Of a DNA stretch of 64,000 bases, positions 25,228 through 33,062 are shown piece after piece. Every line of letters begins with the position of its first letter. Position 1 is the first letter of the stretch. The translations under genes were made by a program, and so were the position numbers. The notes beneath the pieces are model-generated. The model did no database searches and was not told where the DNA came from. It was given only the letters and a program-made list of their open reading frames with translations. This stretch comes from Candidatus Villigracilis adiacens (GTDB taxonomy: Bacteria; Chloroflexota; Anaerolineae; Anaerolineales; Villigracilaceae), in assembly GCA_016703605.1 (NCBI GenBank), contig JADJBU010000022.1:372001-436000 (forward strand). Direction: 5' to 3'.

Positions 25228-26717
25228 CGCGCAGCACTGGAAAACGCCGCCATCATTTCAAGAATGTCACGCCAACAGACCCAGTCATCACGCCGTTCGC
25301 GGAGTGGACAGAGTCCAACCAAGTCTTCTTCAAGAGATTTCGGGAGTGGCTGCAAGCTTGCGGGTATGGTCATGTCACACTGAACCTTTATTCGGTTGCG
25401 GTTCGCCGTGCCATCGGTTTTCTCAACAAGCCACATCAGGCGATCCATCCCATTGAGGATTTGGAACGTGTTCGCCAACACTTCCATACAATGCCGTTGA
25501 AGCCCGGTACGCAACGAGAGTATGAAAAAGGGCTGCGGAAACTGGCGGAACTCCTAAACGAGGAGCGGGGTAATAAGCGGTTGGCAGAACGTTTCATCGA
25601 TTGGGATGATGTTTTATATGATCTGCCTGAAGGATTGGGCGGGCACCTGCGCGAGTTTTCTCTTTCCCAACAAAAGAACTGGCGCGAGGAAGACCGCCGC
25701 AAACGGACCGTGGAACTACTCAGCGTCTTGGGCATTCCCCTGCGATGGATGGTTTCTTCCCTGTCGCTGCGCAGCGAGACGGATATCACACCGCAGGCAT
25801 GGTTCTCCTATGTGGATGTTTGTATAGAGCAGGGACGCAGCATCGGGACGATCAATTGCCGCCTTTCACGTTTGCAGTCTTTTCTGCGCTTCGTGGAGGA
25901 AAATGGCGGATTGATCTGTCAGCGAATGATGCTGGTTCGCCCGATGAAGATGAGTCCGCGCGTCCCGCGTGATGCACCAGTTTCGGATCTGCGCCGTCTG
26001 TTGGAGGAGAACGAGCGCGAGTCTCACGCATCGCACACCAACCTTTTCCGCATGGGCATCATGGACCGCGCCTGGCTGCATCTCATGTTGTACAGCGGGC
26101 TGCGCACGTGCGAAGTGCGGCGTTTGCAGGTGGAGGACCTCGATTTCGAGAACAAACGCCTGCGAATCGAGCAATCCAAGGGGCTCAAAGACCGCTTGGT
26201 GTACCTGAACGCCGCTACTGTGAGTGCGGTACAGGGTTGGCTGGGGGTTCGCAAAAGCCTGAATCCGCCCTCCGAGACTGTGTTTTTCCACCGTCATCGT
26301 CCACTGACGCCGAATTATTGCCAATCCCGGCTGAGAACTTACGGAAAACGCTGCGGGGTGAAGATCACGCCCCACCAATTGAGGCATAGCTGTGCCACAC
26401 TTTTGCTCAACGCGGGCGCGCCAGTCTTGAGTGTGCAGTCCCTGCTGGGGCATGAGCGCTTGGACACAACACTGGGCTATGCCCGCCTCTACGATGGCAC
26501 GATCGCGGCAGATTACTACCGTGCCATGAGCCAGGTCGAGCAGTGGTTCCGCTTGCCGGAAAGCAGATCGACGCCGATCTATTCACCTGCCGAGCTGGTG
26601 GCGCTGCTGGATTCGCTCGCGCGTGGAACGCTCAACGAGAACCAGCGTGAGACGCTGCACTCCGTGCGCCTGGGTATTCTTGCATTGGAAAGTCAGGTTG
26701 TTAAGGTACAAAGGTGA
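25224..26717 (+). CDS. Tyrosine recombinase, second of a tandem pair (long)
   Basis: 497 residues from the ATG that overlaps the preceding stop; the longer frame upstream is antiparallel reading of the first gene. It has an extended N-terminal region (about 1-250) with two core-binding-like segments, and the catalytic domain at about 270-440. Active-site residues: SGLRTCEVR, SKGLKDRLV, PHQLRHSCATLL, LLGHERLDTTLGYARLY. The tail after 440 is helical. With its partner it probably forms a two-recombinase system located between toxin-immunity cassettes. The terminator follows at 26748. Confidence 0.9.
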   Translation: MTRSTGKRRHHFKNVTPTDPVITPFAEWTESNQVFFKRFREWLQACGYGHVTLNLYSVAVRRAIGFLNKPHQAIHPIEDLERVRQHFHTMPLKPGTQREYEKGLRKLAELLNEERGNKRLAERFIDWDDVLYDLPEGLGGHLREFSLSQQKNWREEDRRKRTVELLSVLGIPLRWMVSSLSLRSETDITPQAWFSYVDVCIEQGRSIGTINCRLSRLQSFLRFVEENGGLICQRMMLVRPMKMSPRVPRDAPVSDLRRLLEENERESHASHTNLFRMGIMDRAWLHLMLYSGLRTCEVRRLQVEDLDFENKRLRIEQSKGLKDRLVYLNAATVSAVQGWLGVRKSLNPPSETVFFHRHRPLTPNYCQSRLRTYGKRCGVKITPHQLRHSCATLLLNAGAPVLSVQSLLGHERLDTTLGYARLYDGTIAADYYRAMSQVEQWFRLPESRSTPIYSPAELVALLDSLARGTLNENQRETLHSVRLGILALESQVVKVQR

Positions 26718-26747
26718 GTGTATAATTTCCTCACCCCCCAAACCAAG

Positions 26748-26784
26748 GGCGAGCCGAACTTCCAAAAGTTTGGTTCGCCTTTTT
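26748..26784 (+). terminator. Rho-independent terminator of the recombinase pair
   Basis: GGCGAGCCGAACTT (26748-26761), loop CCAA, AAGTTTGGTTCGCC (26766-26779), TTTTT. The two apparent mismatches are G-U pairs on the plus-strand RNA. Confidence 0.85.
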
Positions 26785-27365
26785 CATGGGTACAGGCGGC
26801 TTGAGATTTGCTTGTCTAAATAAATTACAATTTTTTCAAATTCAGCATATCCCATTTCTTCATCCATGGTCGCACGGAAAAAAATTACATACTCTTGATA
26901 ACGTGCGACCATACCACACCGCCGTCTCCTACTCCAATTGCCACACATAATTATCATTTCATCTGCAGTAATGCTGACAAAAGCAACTTCATTTGGGTGA
27001 ATCCATGAACGCTTTGTTTCATCATCAACCATTTGCTTAACTTCAAAACCATACCCCTGAACCGCCTTCTTAATTGTTGCATATCGGTTGATATCATAAC
27101 CAGCAATACCATTACCTTTATTCCAATGAATATCTTGGCTTCCAATTTCTATTTCGCCCCCTGCCTCGGAAGGAATATGAATATCGCTTAAATTAGCATC
27201 CTCTGGAAATAGATAAGCAGGAAGTTTCCAATCTAAAACATGAAAGTCTCTATTTGGCACACACTCCCACCAAAAGCAACCACCAACAACAAGCTGGAAT
27301 ACCAGCACGCATAAAATGCAAATTGATAGTAAAAAAAGCGTCTTAATTGTTTGCTTTTTGTTCAT
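26784..27365 (-). CDS. Candidate immunity protein, membrane-anchored (copy 2, intact)
   Basis: 193 residues. N-terminal hydrophobic anchor (about 8-30) ending in LVVGGC, a possible lipobox, followed by FWWECVPNRDF. The globular part shares LPAYLFPED, CGNWSRRRRCG, ARYQEYVIF and ISSRLYP with copy 1. It follows the decayed toxin pseudogene at 27380-28320 by about 14 bases on the same strand. Base composition is more AT-rich than the flanking housekeeping genes, which suggests transfer. Immunity function is inferred. Confidence 0.7.
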   Translation of the reverse strand: MNKKQTIKTLFLLSICILCVLVFQLVVGGCFWWECVPNRDFHVLDWKLPAYLFPEDANLSDIHIPSEAGGEIEIGSQDIHWNKGNGIAGYDINRYATIKKAVQGYGFEVKQMVDDETKRSWIHPNEVAFVSITADEMIIMCGNWSRRRRCGMVARYQEYVIFFRATMDEEMGYAEFEKIVIYLDKQISSRLYP

Positions 27366-27379
27366 ATTAAATTCTCGCT

Positions 27380-28320
27380 CTATTGATTAAAATGATCTGC
27401 GTCATAGTGATTGATTTGGGGTCGAGCAACAGTATTTCAGGAATTGATCCTAGAGGAGTTTTTGAAGCATTCCGAATAACCTCTAATCATGGCTGTTTCC
27501 ATTTCATTTTCAAGTATTCCCTCTGAAATACCATTTGGGTATTTTTTGCTAACTCAATCCAAAATCTACAGCGTAGCTGATCGTTTGGATTATCGCAAAA
27601 AAGACTGATGCCTGATGTCCATCCACAACTGATCAAGCCAAACAACAAGATTTTTCCATTCATCTGTAAATCGCTTTGCTCTAAATATCCGCCTGCAACT
27701 GCGGCAATCAAATAGTTGATTTTTGCTACTCCAGCGATATAGCCAAAATGAATATTTCCAACGGATGAGTAGTCAAACCAATTGCAACTCTGAACACCGT
27801 TACCGCACAAGACAATTGCTTTACTAATCTGCCCGATCTTTATTTTGATATCCCATTCTTTCCCTCCTGCCTCCAAGTTATAAAATTTCAAATAGGCGGA
27901 TATCAACATGGCTGGACCTGCTGGTGCTATAACAGTAGATGCCGGGCAGCAGAGGTTATCAGGTTTGCTATTTCTTTTACTCTTTGATCCTGCCCATGTT
28001 TAGTCATAGCAAGGGCAAGATAGCCTGTGAGATCATATTGTACATCTTGTTCTTCCGTTAATGAGGAGCAGTTAGCTATTGAAACAAGGATGCTTGCACT
28101 CCTCGAAGAACCAGAGTATCGAGATAGTGCTTGACTCAAAATTTGTGATGACGAAATAGGGAGCGTCCGCTGGGATCCAGTATAGTTCACCGGGTTTCCA
28201 TTGGTGTAATGCCAGCGGTTGAGGGAGAGAGGTTTGTTATAATCGCCGAGCCAGGAATCCTTGGTGAGGAACCGTCCGGTGTCGGGGGAGTACAGTCGGG
28301 AGCGCAGATAAATTAACTTA
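27380..28320 (-). pseudogene. RHS core end plus type-44-like toxin domain, frameshifted (copy 2)
   Basis: Minus-strand reading gives YLRSRLYSPDTGRFLTKDSW and SLNRWHYTNGNPVNYT (RHS-associated core), then the toxin domain (GGKEWDIKIKIG, GNIHFGYIAGVAKINYL, FCDNPNDQ). Compared with the intact copy on the right arm it has several single-base indels, for example three C instead of four near 27945 and losses near 27820, so no continuous frame exists. It is cut at its 5' side by the IS4 element at 28321. It is decayed, or else carries consensus errors. Confidence 0.8.
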
Positions 28321-29433
28321 CTCACCTTACGCAGTTTTAGGTAAACTTGGCGCATGAAAAGCGGCAAACTCCTCGACCTCTACAGCGACTATCTGATCAG
28401 TGCCTTTGGGCAGACAACGGCAACCGGGCTGGCTACCCTTTTGAATGGCGAAGTCAGCCATGACCAAATGCAACGCTCGCTGGCAGGCGCGGAACAAGAT
28501 TCTGCTGATTTGTGGCGGGTTGCCAAACCACACGTCCGCAAAATTGAAAGTGCGGAAGGTGTAATGATCGTAGACGACAGCATTGCCGAAAAACCATACA
28601 CCGATGAGAACGATATTATCTGCTGGCACTACGACCATTCCAAACAGCGCAACATCAAAGGCATCAACTTTGTCACCAGCCTGTATCACAGCCAGGGAGT
28701 TTCTTTGCCTGTTGGGTTTGAATTGGTGCGCAAAACAGAACTCTACGTAGATCCGAAAAGCGGTAAAGAAAAACGACGCTCGAACAGAACCAAGAACGAA
28801 ATATACCGCGATTTGATGGCGCAAGCCGTCAAAAACCAGATTCCTTTCAAGTATGCGCTCAATGACATCTGGTTTGCTTCTGCGGAAAACATGAATTTTG
28901 TCAAAATCACGCTCAAAAAGGAGTTTGTCATGCCGCTCAAAGGCAATCGCAAAGTATCCCTGAGTGTGGACGCCAAACAGGCAGGACGTTATCAAAGCGT
29001 GGACACGCTCGATCTGGAACCACTGAAGCCTATCGAAGTGTATCTGGAAGGTGTGGAGTTTCCGCTCCTTCTGGTCAAGCAAGTCTTCACAAACGAAGAT
29101 GGTTCGACAGGCATATTGTATCTAGTCACCAGCGATACCACTCTGGATGGTAACGGGATCACCGCTATCTATCAAAAACGATGGAACGTGGAACCCTATC
29201 ACAAGTCGCTCAAGCAGAATGCCTCTCTGGAAAAGTCGCCCACGCAAACCGTGGCGACCCAGACCAATCATTTCTTTGCGGCTTTGTGCGGTTACATCAA
29301 ACTTGAACTGTTGAAAAGCGACACCAAACTCAATCACTTTGCTCTCAAATCAAAACTATATTTACGCGCCATTCAATCAGCCTACGCTGCCCTGCGGGAA
29401 CTCAATCCCGCTCACCTCGCTGCGTAAGGTGAG
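28321..29433 (+). mobile_element. IS4-family insertion sequence, complete
   Basis: Perfect 14-base terminal inverted repeats CTCACCTTACGCAG (28321-28334 and complement 29420-29433), flanked by an 8-base direct repeat TTAACTTA (28313-28320 and 29434-29441). Length 1113 bases, one intact transposase gene. The same ends bound two non-autonomous elements at 41726 and 53678. Confidence 0.93.
28354..29427 (+). CDS. IS4-family DDE transposase
   Basis: 357 residues, intact. The first Asp is in MIVDDSIAEKPY, the second is probably in YALNDIWFAS, and the Glu lies in the canonical YREK signature: YQKRWNVEPYHKSLK matches Y-x2-R-x3-E-x6-K exactly. The stop codon TAA lies inside the right terminal repeat. 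It catalyses cut-and-paste transposition of this element, and could act in trans on the two MITE-like derivatives in this window. There is no clear Shine-Dalgarno; the ATG is 33 bases from the left end. Confidence 0.92.
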   Translation: MKSGKLLDLYSDYLISAFGQTTATGLATLLNGEVSHDQMQRSLAGAEQDSADLWRVAKPHVRKIESAEGVMIVDDSIAEKPYTDENDIICWHYDHSKQRNIKGINFVTSLYHSQGVSLPVGFELVRKTELYVDPKSGKEKRRSNRTKNEIYRDLMAQAVKNQIPFKYALNDIWFASAENMNFVKITLKKEFVMPLKGNRKVSLSVDAKQAGRYQSVDTLDLEPLKPIEVYLEGVEFPLLLVKQVFTNEDGSTGILYLVTSDTTLDGNGITAIYQKRWNVEPYHKSLKQNASLEKSPTQTVATQTNHFFAALCGYIKLELLKSDTKLNHFALKSKLYLRAIQSAYAALRELNPAHLAA

Positions 29434-29483
29434 TTAACTTAATGTAAGTATCATATTGTTCACCATCAAAACTGGGATAGAGG

Positions 29484-30149
29484 CTACAGATTCCCCGGTA
29501 ACAACAAACCTTCCCCAAGCTCATTCAATTGTGTCAAAAAGCTGTCTAAAGATGGTTGGTTTATCCAGCGTATCGTTTCCCAATCTTCTTTAGTAACAGA
29601 ATACAAAGCACGTCCTAAATCGGCAGGAAACACACCCGCTGCTTTTCCCTGGGCGTTCGCGATTGCATCTTGGATACTTAATCCTTTTACACAACAGAAA
29701 CCCCAAATGTCCGCCAAATCTTTCGGTTCATTGCGATCAAGTAGGGCTGTAATTTTATTTGCGAGAATGTTTTCAGCGTTATCTATTCGTCCAAGGATGG
29801 GGTGCTTCTGTGTTTCTCCAACCCGTGCAGGGACATCATTGATCAATTCGATTTTTAGAACGATCTTATCTTCAATAATATTGAAGCGTGAAAACCGTTC
29901 TTCTTTTTGAATTACATCACATTTACACTGAGAGTTTAGAGCCCGCAACAACCTTTCAGTCCATAACCCAAATCGATCATCATCATTGACAAAATAGTCT
30001 AAATCATCTGAAAACCGATGTTCAAGATAACCTCGCGACGCAGCGGTTCCACCTGATAAATAGAATTCTGTATCGACTTGAGCGATAACTTTTATCACCC
30101 GGTCTTGAAAGGGATAGAGAATATCGAAGTAATATGACGAGTTATCCAT
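29484..30149 (-). CDS. AbiEii-type nucleotidyltransferase (toxin of a TA pair)
   Basis: 221 residues. The motif FYLSGGTAASRGYLEHRFSD followed by DLDYF is the GG(T/S)-x-DDxD nucleotidyltransferase core of the AbiEii/MenT group, and LILANKITALLDRNEPKDLAD-like sequence (ENILANKITAL) fits its C-terminal half. Such enzymes inactivate tRNAs or other targets by adding nucleotides, giving abortive infection or plasmid maintenance. The gene overlaps the 3' end of the preceding small gene by 8 bases (ATGGATAA), a typical antitoxin-toxin arrangement. It sits in the loop between the inverted duplication arms. Confidence 0.8.
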   Translation of the reverse strand: MDNSSYYFDILYPFQDRVIKVIAQVDTEFYLSGGTAASRGYLEHRFSDDLDYFVNDDDRFGLWTERLLRALNSQCKCDVIQKEERFSRFNIIEDKIVLKIELINDVPARVGETQKHPILGRIDNAENILANKITALLDRNEPKDLADIWGFCCVKGLSIQDAIANAQGKAAGVFPADLGRALYSVTKEDWETIRWINQPSLDSFLTQLNELGEGLLLPGNL

Positions 30150-30435
30150 TTAGAACCTCGGGATGTTTGGCTGGTAGCCAAGTAACAAGAAAGTCCAGTC
30201 CACGAATACGCCGCTGGGAGCGAACTCCTGAACGCCAGCGAGACCAATTCTCCACAAGTTGTTTGAAACCGATTAAGCGAATGATCTCTTCATAAGGCGC
30301 GTAATCTAGAAGGCGACGTGCTGCCCAATCTCTATTCAAGCGTCCCAACACTAACTTCCCTTCAAGAATATCTCGAAACTGCGCATCACTTAAGTCGTAA
30401 TCCCAAACATAGGGGGAACGTTTTATGTCACTCAT
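30142..30435 (-). CDS. Cognate antitoxin-like partner of the nucleotidyltransferase
   Basis: 97 residues from the ATG of MSDIKRS; a Met 6 codons upstream is also possible. No ribosome site is visible, but TATAAT (complement of 30445-30450) ends 9 bases before the ATG, so a leaderless message is likely. The sequence (DLSDAQFRDILEGKLVLGRL, RRLLDYAPYEEIIRLIGF) matches the small helical proteins often found before AbiEii-type toxins. Its role is inferred from the overlapping gene order. Confidence 0.7.
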   Translation of the reverse strand: MSDIKRSPYVWDYDLSDAQFRDILEGKLVLGRLNRDWAARRLLDYAPYEEIIRLIGFKQLVENWSRWRSGVRSQRRIRGLDFLVTWLPAKHPEVLNG

Positions 30436-30499
30436 AGTGAGGTAATTATACACGTATGAATTCGCCTTTTTGGTGCTTTAAAATAGCGGGATCGGGTAA

Positions 30500-31486
30500 A
30501 TTTGCATTGCTCCCGAGCAATATGATACTTACATTAAGTTAATTTATCTGCGCTCCCGACTGTACTCCCCCGACACCGGACGGTTCCTCACCAAGGATTC
30601 CTGGCTCGGCGATTATAACAAACCTCTCTCCCTCAACCGCTGGAATTACACCAATGGAAACCCGGTGAACTATACGGATCCCAGCGGACGCTCCCCTATT
30701 TCGTCATCACAAATTTTGAGTCAAGCACTATCTCGATACTCTGGTTCTTCAAGTAGTGCAAGCATCCTTGTTTCAATAGCCAACTGCTCCTCATTAACGG
30801 AAGAACAAGATGTACAATATGATCTCACAGGCTATCTTGCCCTTGCTATGACTAAACATGGGCAGGATCAAAGAGTAAAAGAAATAGCAAACCTGATAAC
30901 CTCTGCTGCCCCGGCATCTACTGTTATAGCACCAGCAGGTCCAGCCATGTTGATATCCGCCTATTTGAAATTTTATAACTTGGAGGCAGGAGGGAAAGAA
31001 TGGGATATCAAAATAAAGATCGGGCTAGATTTAAGTAAAGCAATTGTCTTGTGCGGTAACGGTGTTCAGAGTTGCAATTGGTTTGACTACTCATCCGTTG
31101 GAAATATTCATTTTGGCTATATCGCTGGAGTAGCAAAAATCAACTATTTGATTGCCGCAGTTGCAGGCGGATATTTAGAGCAAAGCGATTTAACTGATGA
31201 ATGGAAAAATCTTCGTAGTCTTCGGCTTGATCATTGTGGATGGACATCAGGCGTCATTCTTTTTTGCGATAATCCAAACGATCAGTACGCTGTAGATTTT
31301 GGATTCGAGTTAGCAAAAAAATACCCAAATGGTATTTCAGAGGGAATACTTAAAAATGAAATGGAAACAGCCATGTATAGAGGGTTATTCGGAATGCTTC
31401 AAAAACCTCCTCTAGGATCAATTCCTGGAAATACTGTTGCTCGACCCCAAATCAATCACTATGACGCAGATCGTTTTAATCAATAG
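30500..31486 (+). CDS. Orphan RHS C-terminal cassette with type-44-like toxin domain (copy 3, intact frame)
   Basis: The frame is open from 30500. It reads YLRSRLYSPDTGRFLTKDSW and NPVNYTDPSGR (RHS core end, from about 30545), then the toxin domain WDIKIKIGLDLSK, GNIHFGYIAGVAKINYL, FCDNPNDQYAVDFGFELA, ending INHYDADRFNQ. There is no ATG before the core; the first candidate starts are inside (ATG 30659, GTG 30665). It therefore looks like a displaced rhs-CT cassette that needs recombination with an rhs core to be expressed. The disrupted immunity gene follows 14 bases later. Type 44 assignment is from motif recall. Confidence 0.7.
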   Translation: MCIAPEQYDTYIKLIYLRSRLYSPDTGRFLTKDSWLGDYNKPLSLNRWNYTNGNPVNYTDPSGRSPISSSQILSQALSRYSGSSSSASILVSIANCSSLTEEQDVQYDLTGYLALAMTKHGQDQRVKEIANLITSAAPASTVIAPAGPAMLISAYLKFYNLEAGGKEWDIKIKIGLDLSKAIVLCGNGVQSCNWFDYSSVGNIHFGYIAGVAKINYLIAAVAGGYLEQSDLTDEWKNLRSLRLDHCGWTSGVILFCDNPNDQYAVDFGFELAKKYPNGISEGILKNEMETAMYRGLFGMLQKPPLGSIPGNTVARPQINHYDADRFNQ

Positions 31487-31676
31487 AGCGAGAATTTAAT
31501 ATGAACAAAAAGCAAACAATTAAGACGCTTTTTTTACTATCAATTTGCATTTTATGCGTGCTGGTATTCCAGCTTGTTGTTGGTGGTTGCTTTTGGTGGG
31601 AGTGTGTGTATAGTGGATAAGGAAATTTAGACACGAAAACGGGCATAATTAAGGTGCAGTTTCCGGAGAAAAGACC

Positions 31677-31971
31677 ATGCCCAAAAGAAAACGTCTGTCC
31701 GCTAATCAAAAAGCACAGATTGTGCTGGAAGCCATCCGAGAAGACAAGAGCGTCGCTCAAATAGCGACCGAAAACAGCGTCCACCCAAATCAAATTCACA
31801 AATGGAAAAGCAAGCCCTGGAAGACTTTGCCCAGCTTTTCGAGGATGATCGCAAAGGGAACGCGTTCGCGAAGCCGAGCATGAAAAACAGATCAACGAAC
31901 TGTATGCCGAGATTGGGCGATTGAGTGCTCACTTATCCTGGCTGAAAAAATCTGGCTTCAAATTTGAGTAG
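31677..31971 (+). pseudogene. IS3-type OrfA (HTH protein), frameshifted
   Basis: Starts MPKRKRLSANQKAQIVLEAI and NSVHPNQIHKWKS (HTH_Tnp_1). The frame then breaks at about 31815; the proper continuation (ALEDFAQLFEDDRKG, NELYAEIGRLSAHLSWLKK) is in other frames and ends at 31971. Confidence 0.8.
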
Positions 31972-32812
31972 AGCAGAGCGACTGGAAATATTGAAGAAAA
32001 CAACCCAGAAATGCCGCTAAAAACACAGGCAGATCTTGGGATCAGTTACTCGAGCCTGTTCTATGAGCCTGTGCCGCCCTCTGCGCGAGAATTGGCGATC
32101 AAGCGGCGCATTGATGAAATCTACACCGCCTGCCCGTTTTACGGCTCGCGCAAAATCGCAGTTCAGTTGCGCCCCGAGTTTGGTGTTGCGCGCCCCACCG
32201 TGCAAGCCTATATGCGTGAAATGGGCATTTTTGCCCTGGTTCCAGGTCCTCACACGAGTAAACCCGCCCCACAACATCAGATTTATCCGTACCTGCTACG
32301 AAACGTGACCGCCGCGCATCCCAATCACATCTGGGGCATCGACATTACCTACATTGCCTTCAGCATGGGTGGCTGTATCTCACCGCAGTTCTGGATTGGT
32401 ACTCGCTATGCTGGTGGTTGGGCGCTCAGCCAAACCTTGGAGATGGAGTTCGTGTTGTCCGCGGTGGACAATGCCTTGTTCCAAGCCAAGCCCGAAATCT
32501 GGAATAGCGATCAGGGTAGCCACTTTACCAGCCCGAAATATCTGGAACGCCTTCAGCGTGAAGAAATCAAGATCAGCATGGATGGACGTGGGCGCGCCCT
32601 GGACAATATTTTCACAGAACGCTTGTGGCGCACCATCAAGTACGAAGAAGTCTATTTGCATGAATATGCCAGCCCAAAGGAGGCTTATCGCCAGCTAGCC
32701 GATTACATTCGCTTTACAATTTTGACCGTCCCCCACCCAGGCGCTGGATTACCTGACGCCCGCGCAAGTGCATGGGGCTTGCAAGCCCCATGCACTTGCA
32801 GACCAACCTTAA
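31965..32812 (+). pseudogene. IS3-type OrfB integrase-like transposase, frameshifted
   Basis: Pieces of the family are in different frames: LSRAERLEILKK at the start, then MPLKTQADLGISYSSLFYE, HPNHIWGIDITYI (first Asp), GWALSQTLEMEFVLSAVDNAL, NSDQGSHFTS (second Asp), ERLWRTIKYEEVYL (Glu). The normal C-terminus appears only after another shift near 32730. At least four indels mean the element is not autonomous as read. A 36-base perfect palindrome lies at 32764-32799. Confidence 0.82.
32764..32799. repeat. 36-base perfect palindrome inside the IS3 transposase remnant
   Basis: GCAAGTGCATGGGGCTTG (32764-32781) is followed directly by its exact complement (32782-32799). It is near the 3' end of orfB, so it would form a long hairpin in DNA or RNA. 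Confidence 0.85.
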
Positions 32813-33062
32813 CAAATCACTCCACCTTAAACTAACCCTTTTTCAACTTTAAAGAGTCTTATCCACCTCAGTGCCAAATAGAGACTTTCATGTTTTAGAT
32901 TGGAAACTTCCTGCTTATCTATTTCCAGAGGATGCTAATTTAAGCGATATTCATATTCCTTCCGAGGCAGGGGGCGAAATAGAAATTGGAAGCCAAGATA
33001 TTCATTGGAATAAAGGTAATGGTATTGCTGGTTATGATATCAACCGATATGCAACAATTAAG

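Larger units (their letters stand above)
27069..29458 (-). repeat. Left arm of a large inverted duplication
   Basis: The minus strand of 27069-28320 plus 29434-29458 matches the plus strand of 30518-33062 (RHS core, toxin domain, start of immunity gene). The arm is interrupted by the IS4 element at 28321-29433. The arm ends share the 25-base TTAACTTAATGTAAGTATCATATTG sequence (5' half TTAACTTAATGT). Small indels and substitutions distinguish the arms. Confidence 0.85.
31609..32870 (+). mobile_element. IS3-family insertion sequence, degenerate
   Basis: Ends TATAGTGGATAAG (left) and the complement of TGAGGTGGATAAG (right), a 3-base target duplication GTG, 1262 bases, and two overlapping reading-frame remnants orfA/orfB. 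All are typical of the IS3 family. Both frames carry single-base indels. Confidence 0.88.
30518..33062 (+). repeat. Right arm of the large inverted duplication
   Basis: Inverted copy of 27069-28320 and 29434-29458, carrying rhs-CT toxin copy 3 and the start of the immunity gene. It is interrupted by the IS3-type element at 31609-32870 and ends where the ISAzo13-like element begins (33063). The loop between the arms (29459-30517) holds the TA pair. Confidence 0.85.
31501..33062 (+). pseudogene. Candidate immunity gene copy 3, disrupted by two insertion sequences
   Basis: The 5' part (31501-31608) encodes MNKKQTIKTLFLL to FWWEC as in copy 2. Reading resumes after the IS at 32871-33062 with NRDFHVLDWKLPAYLFPED and IAGYDINRYATIK, then is cut by the ISAzo13-like element. 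A GTG duplication flanks the IS (31606-31608, 32871-32873). The adjoining intact toxin frame therefore lacks a working cis immunity gene. Confidence 0.85.
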
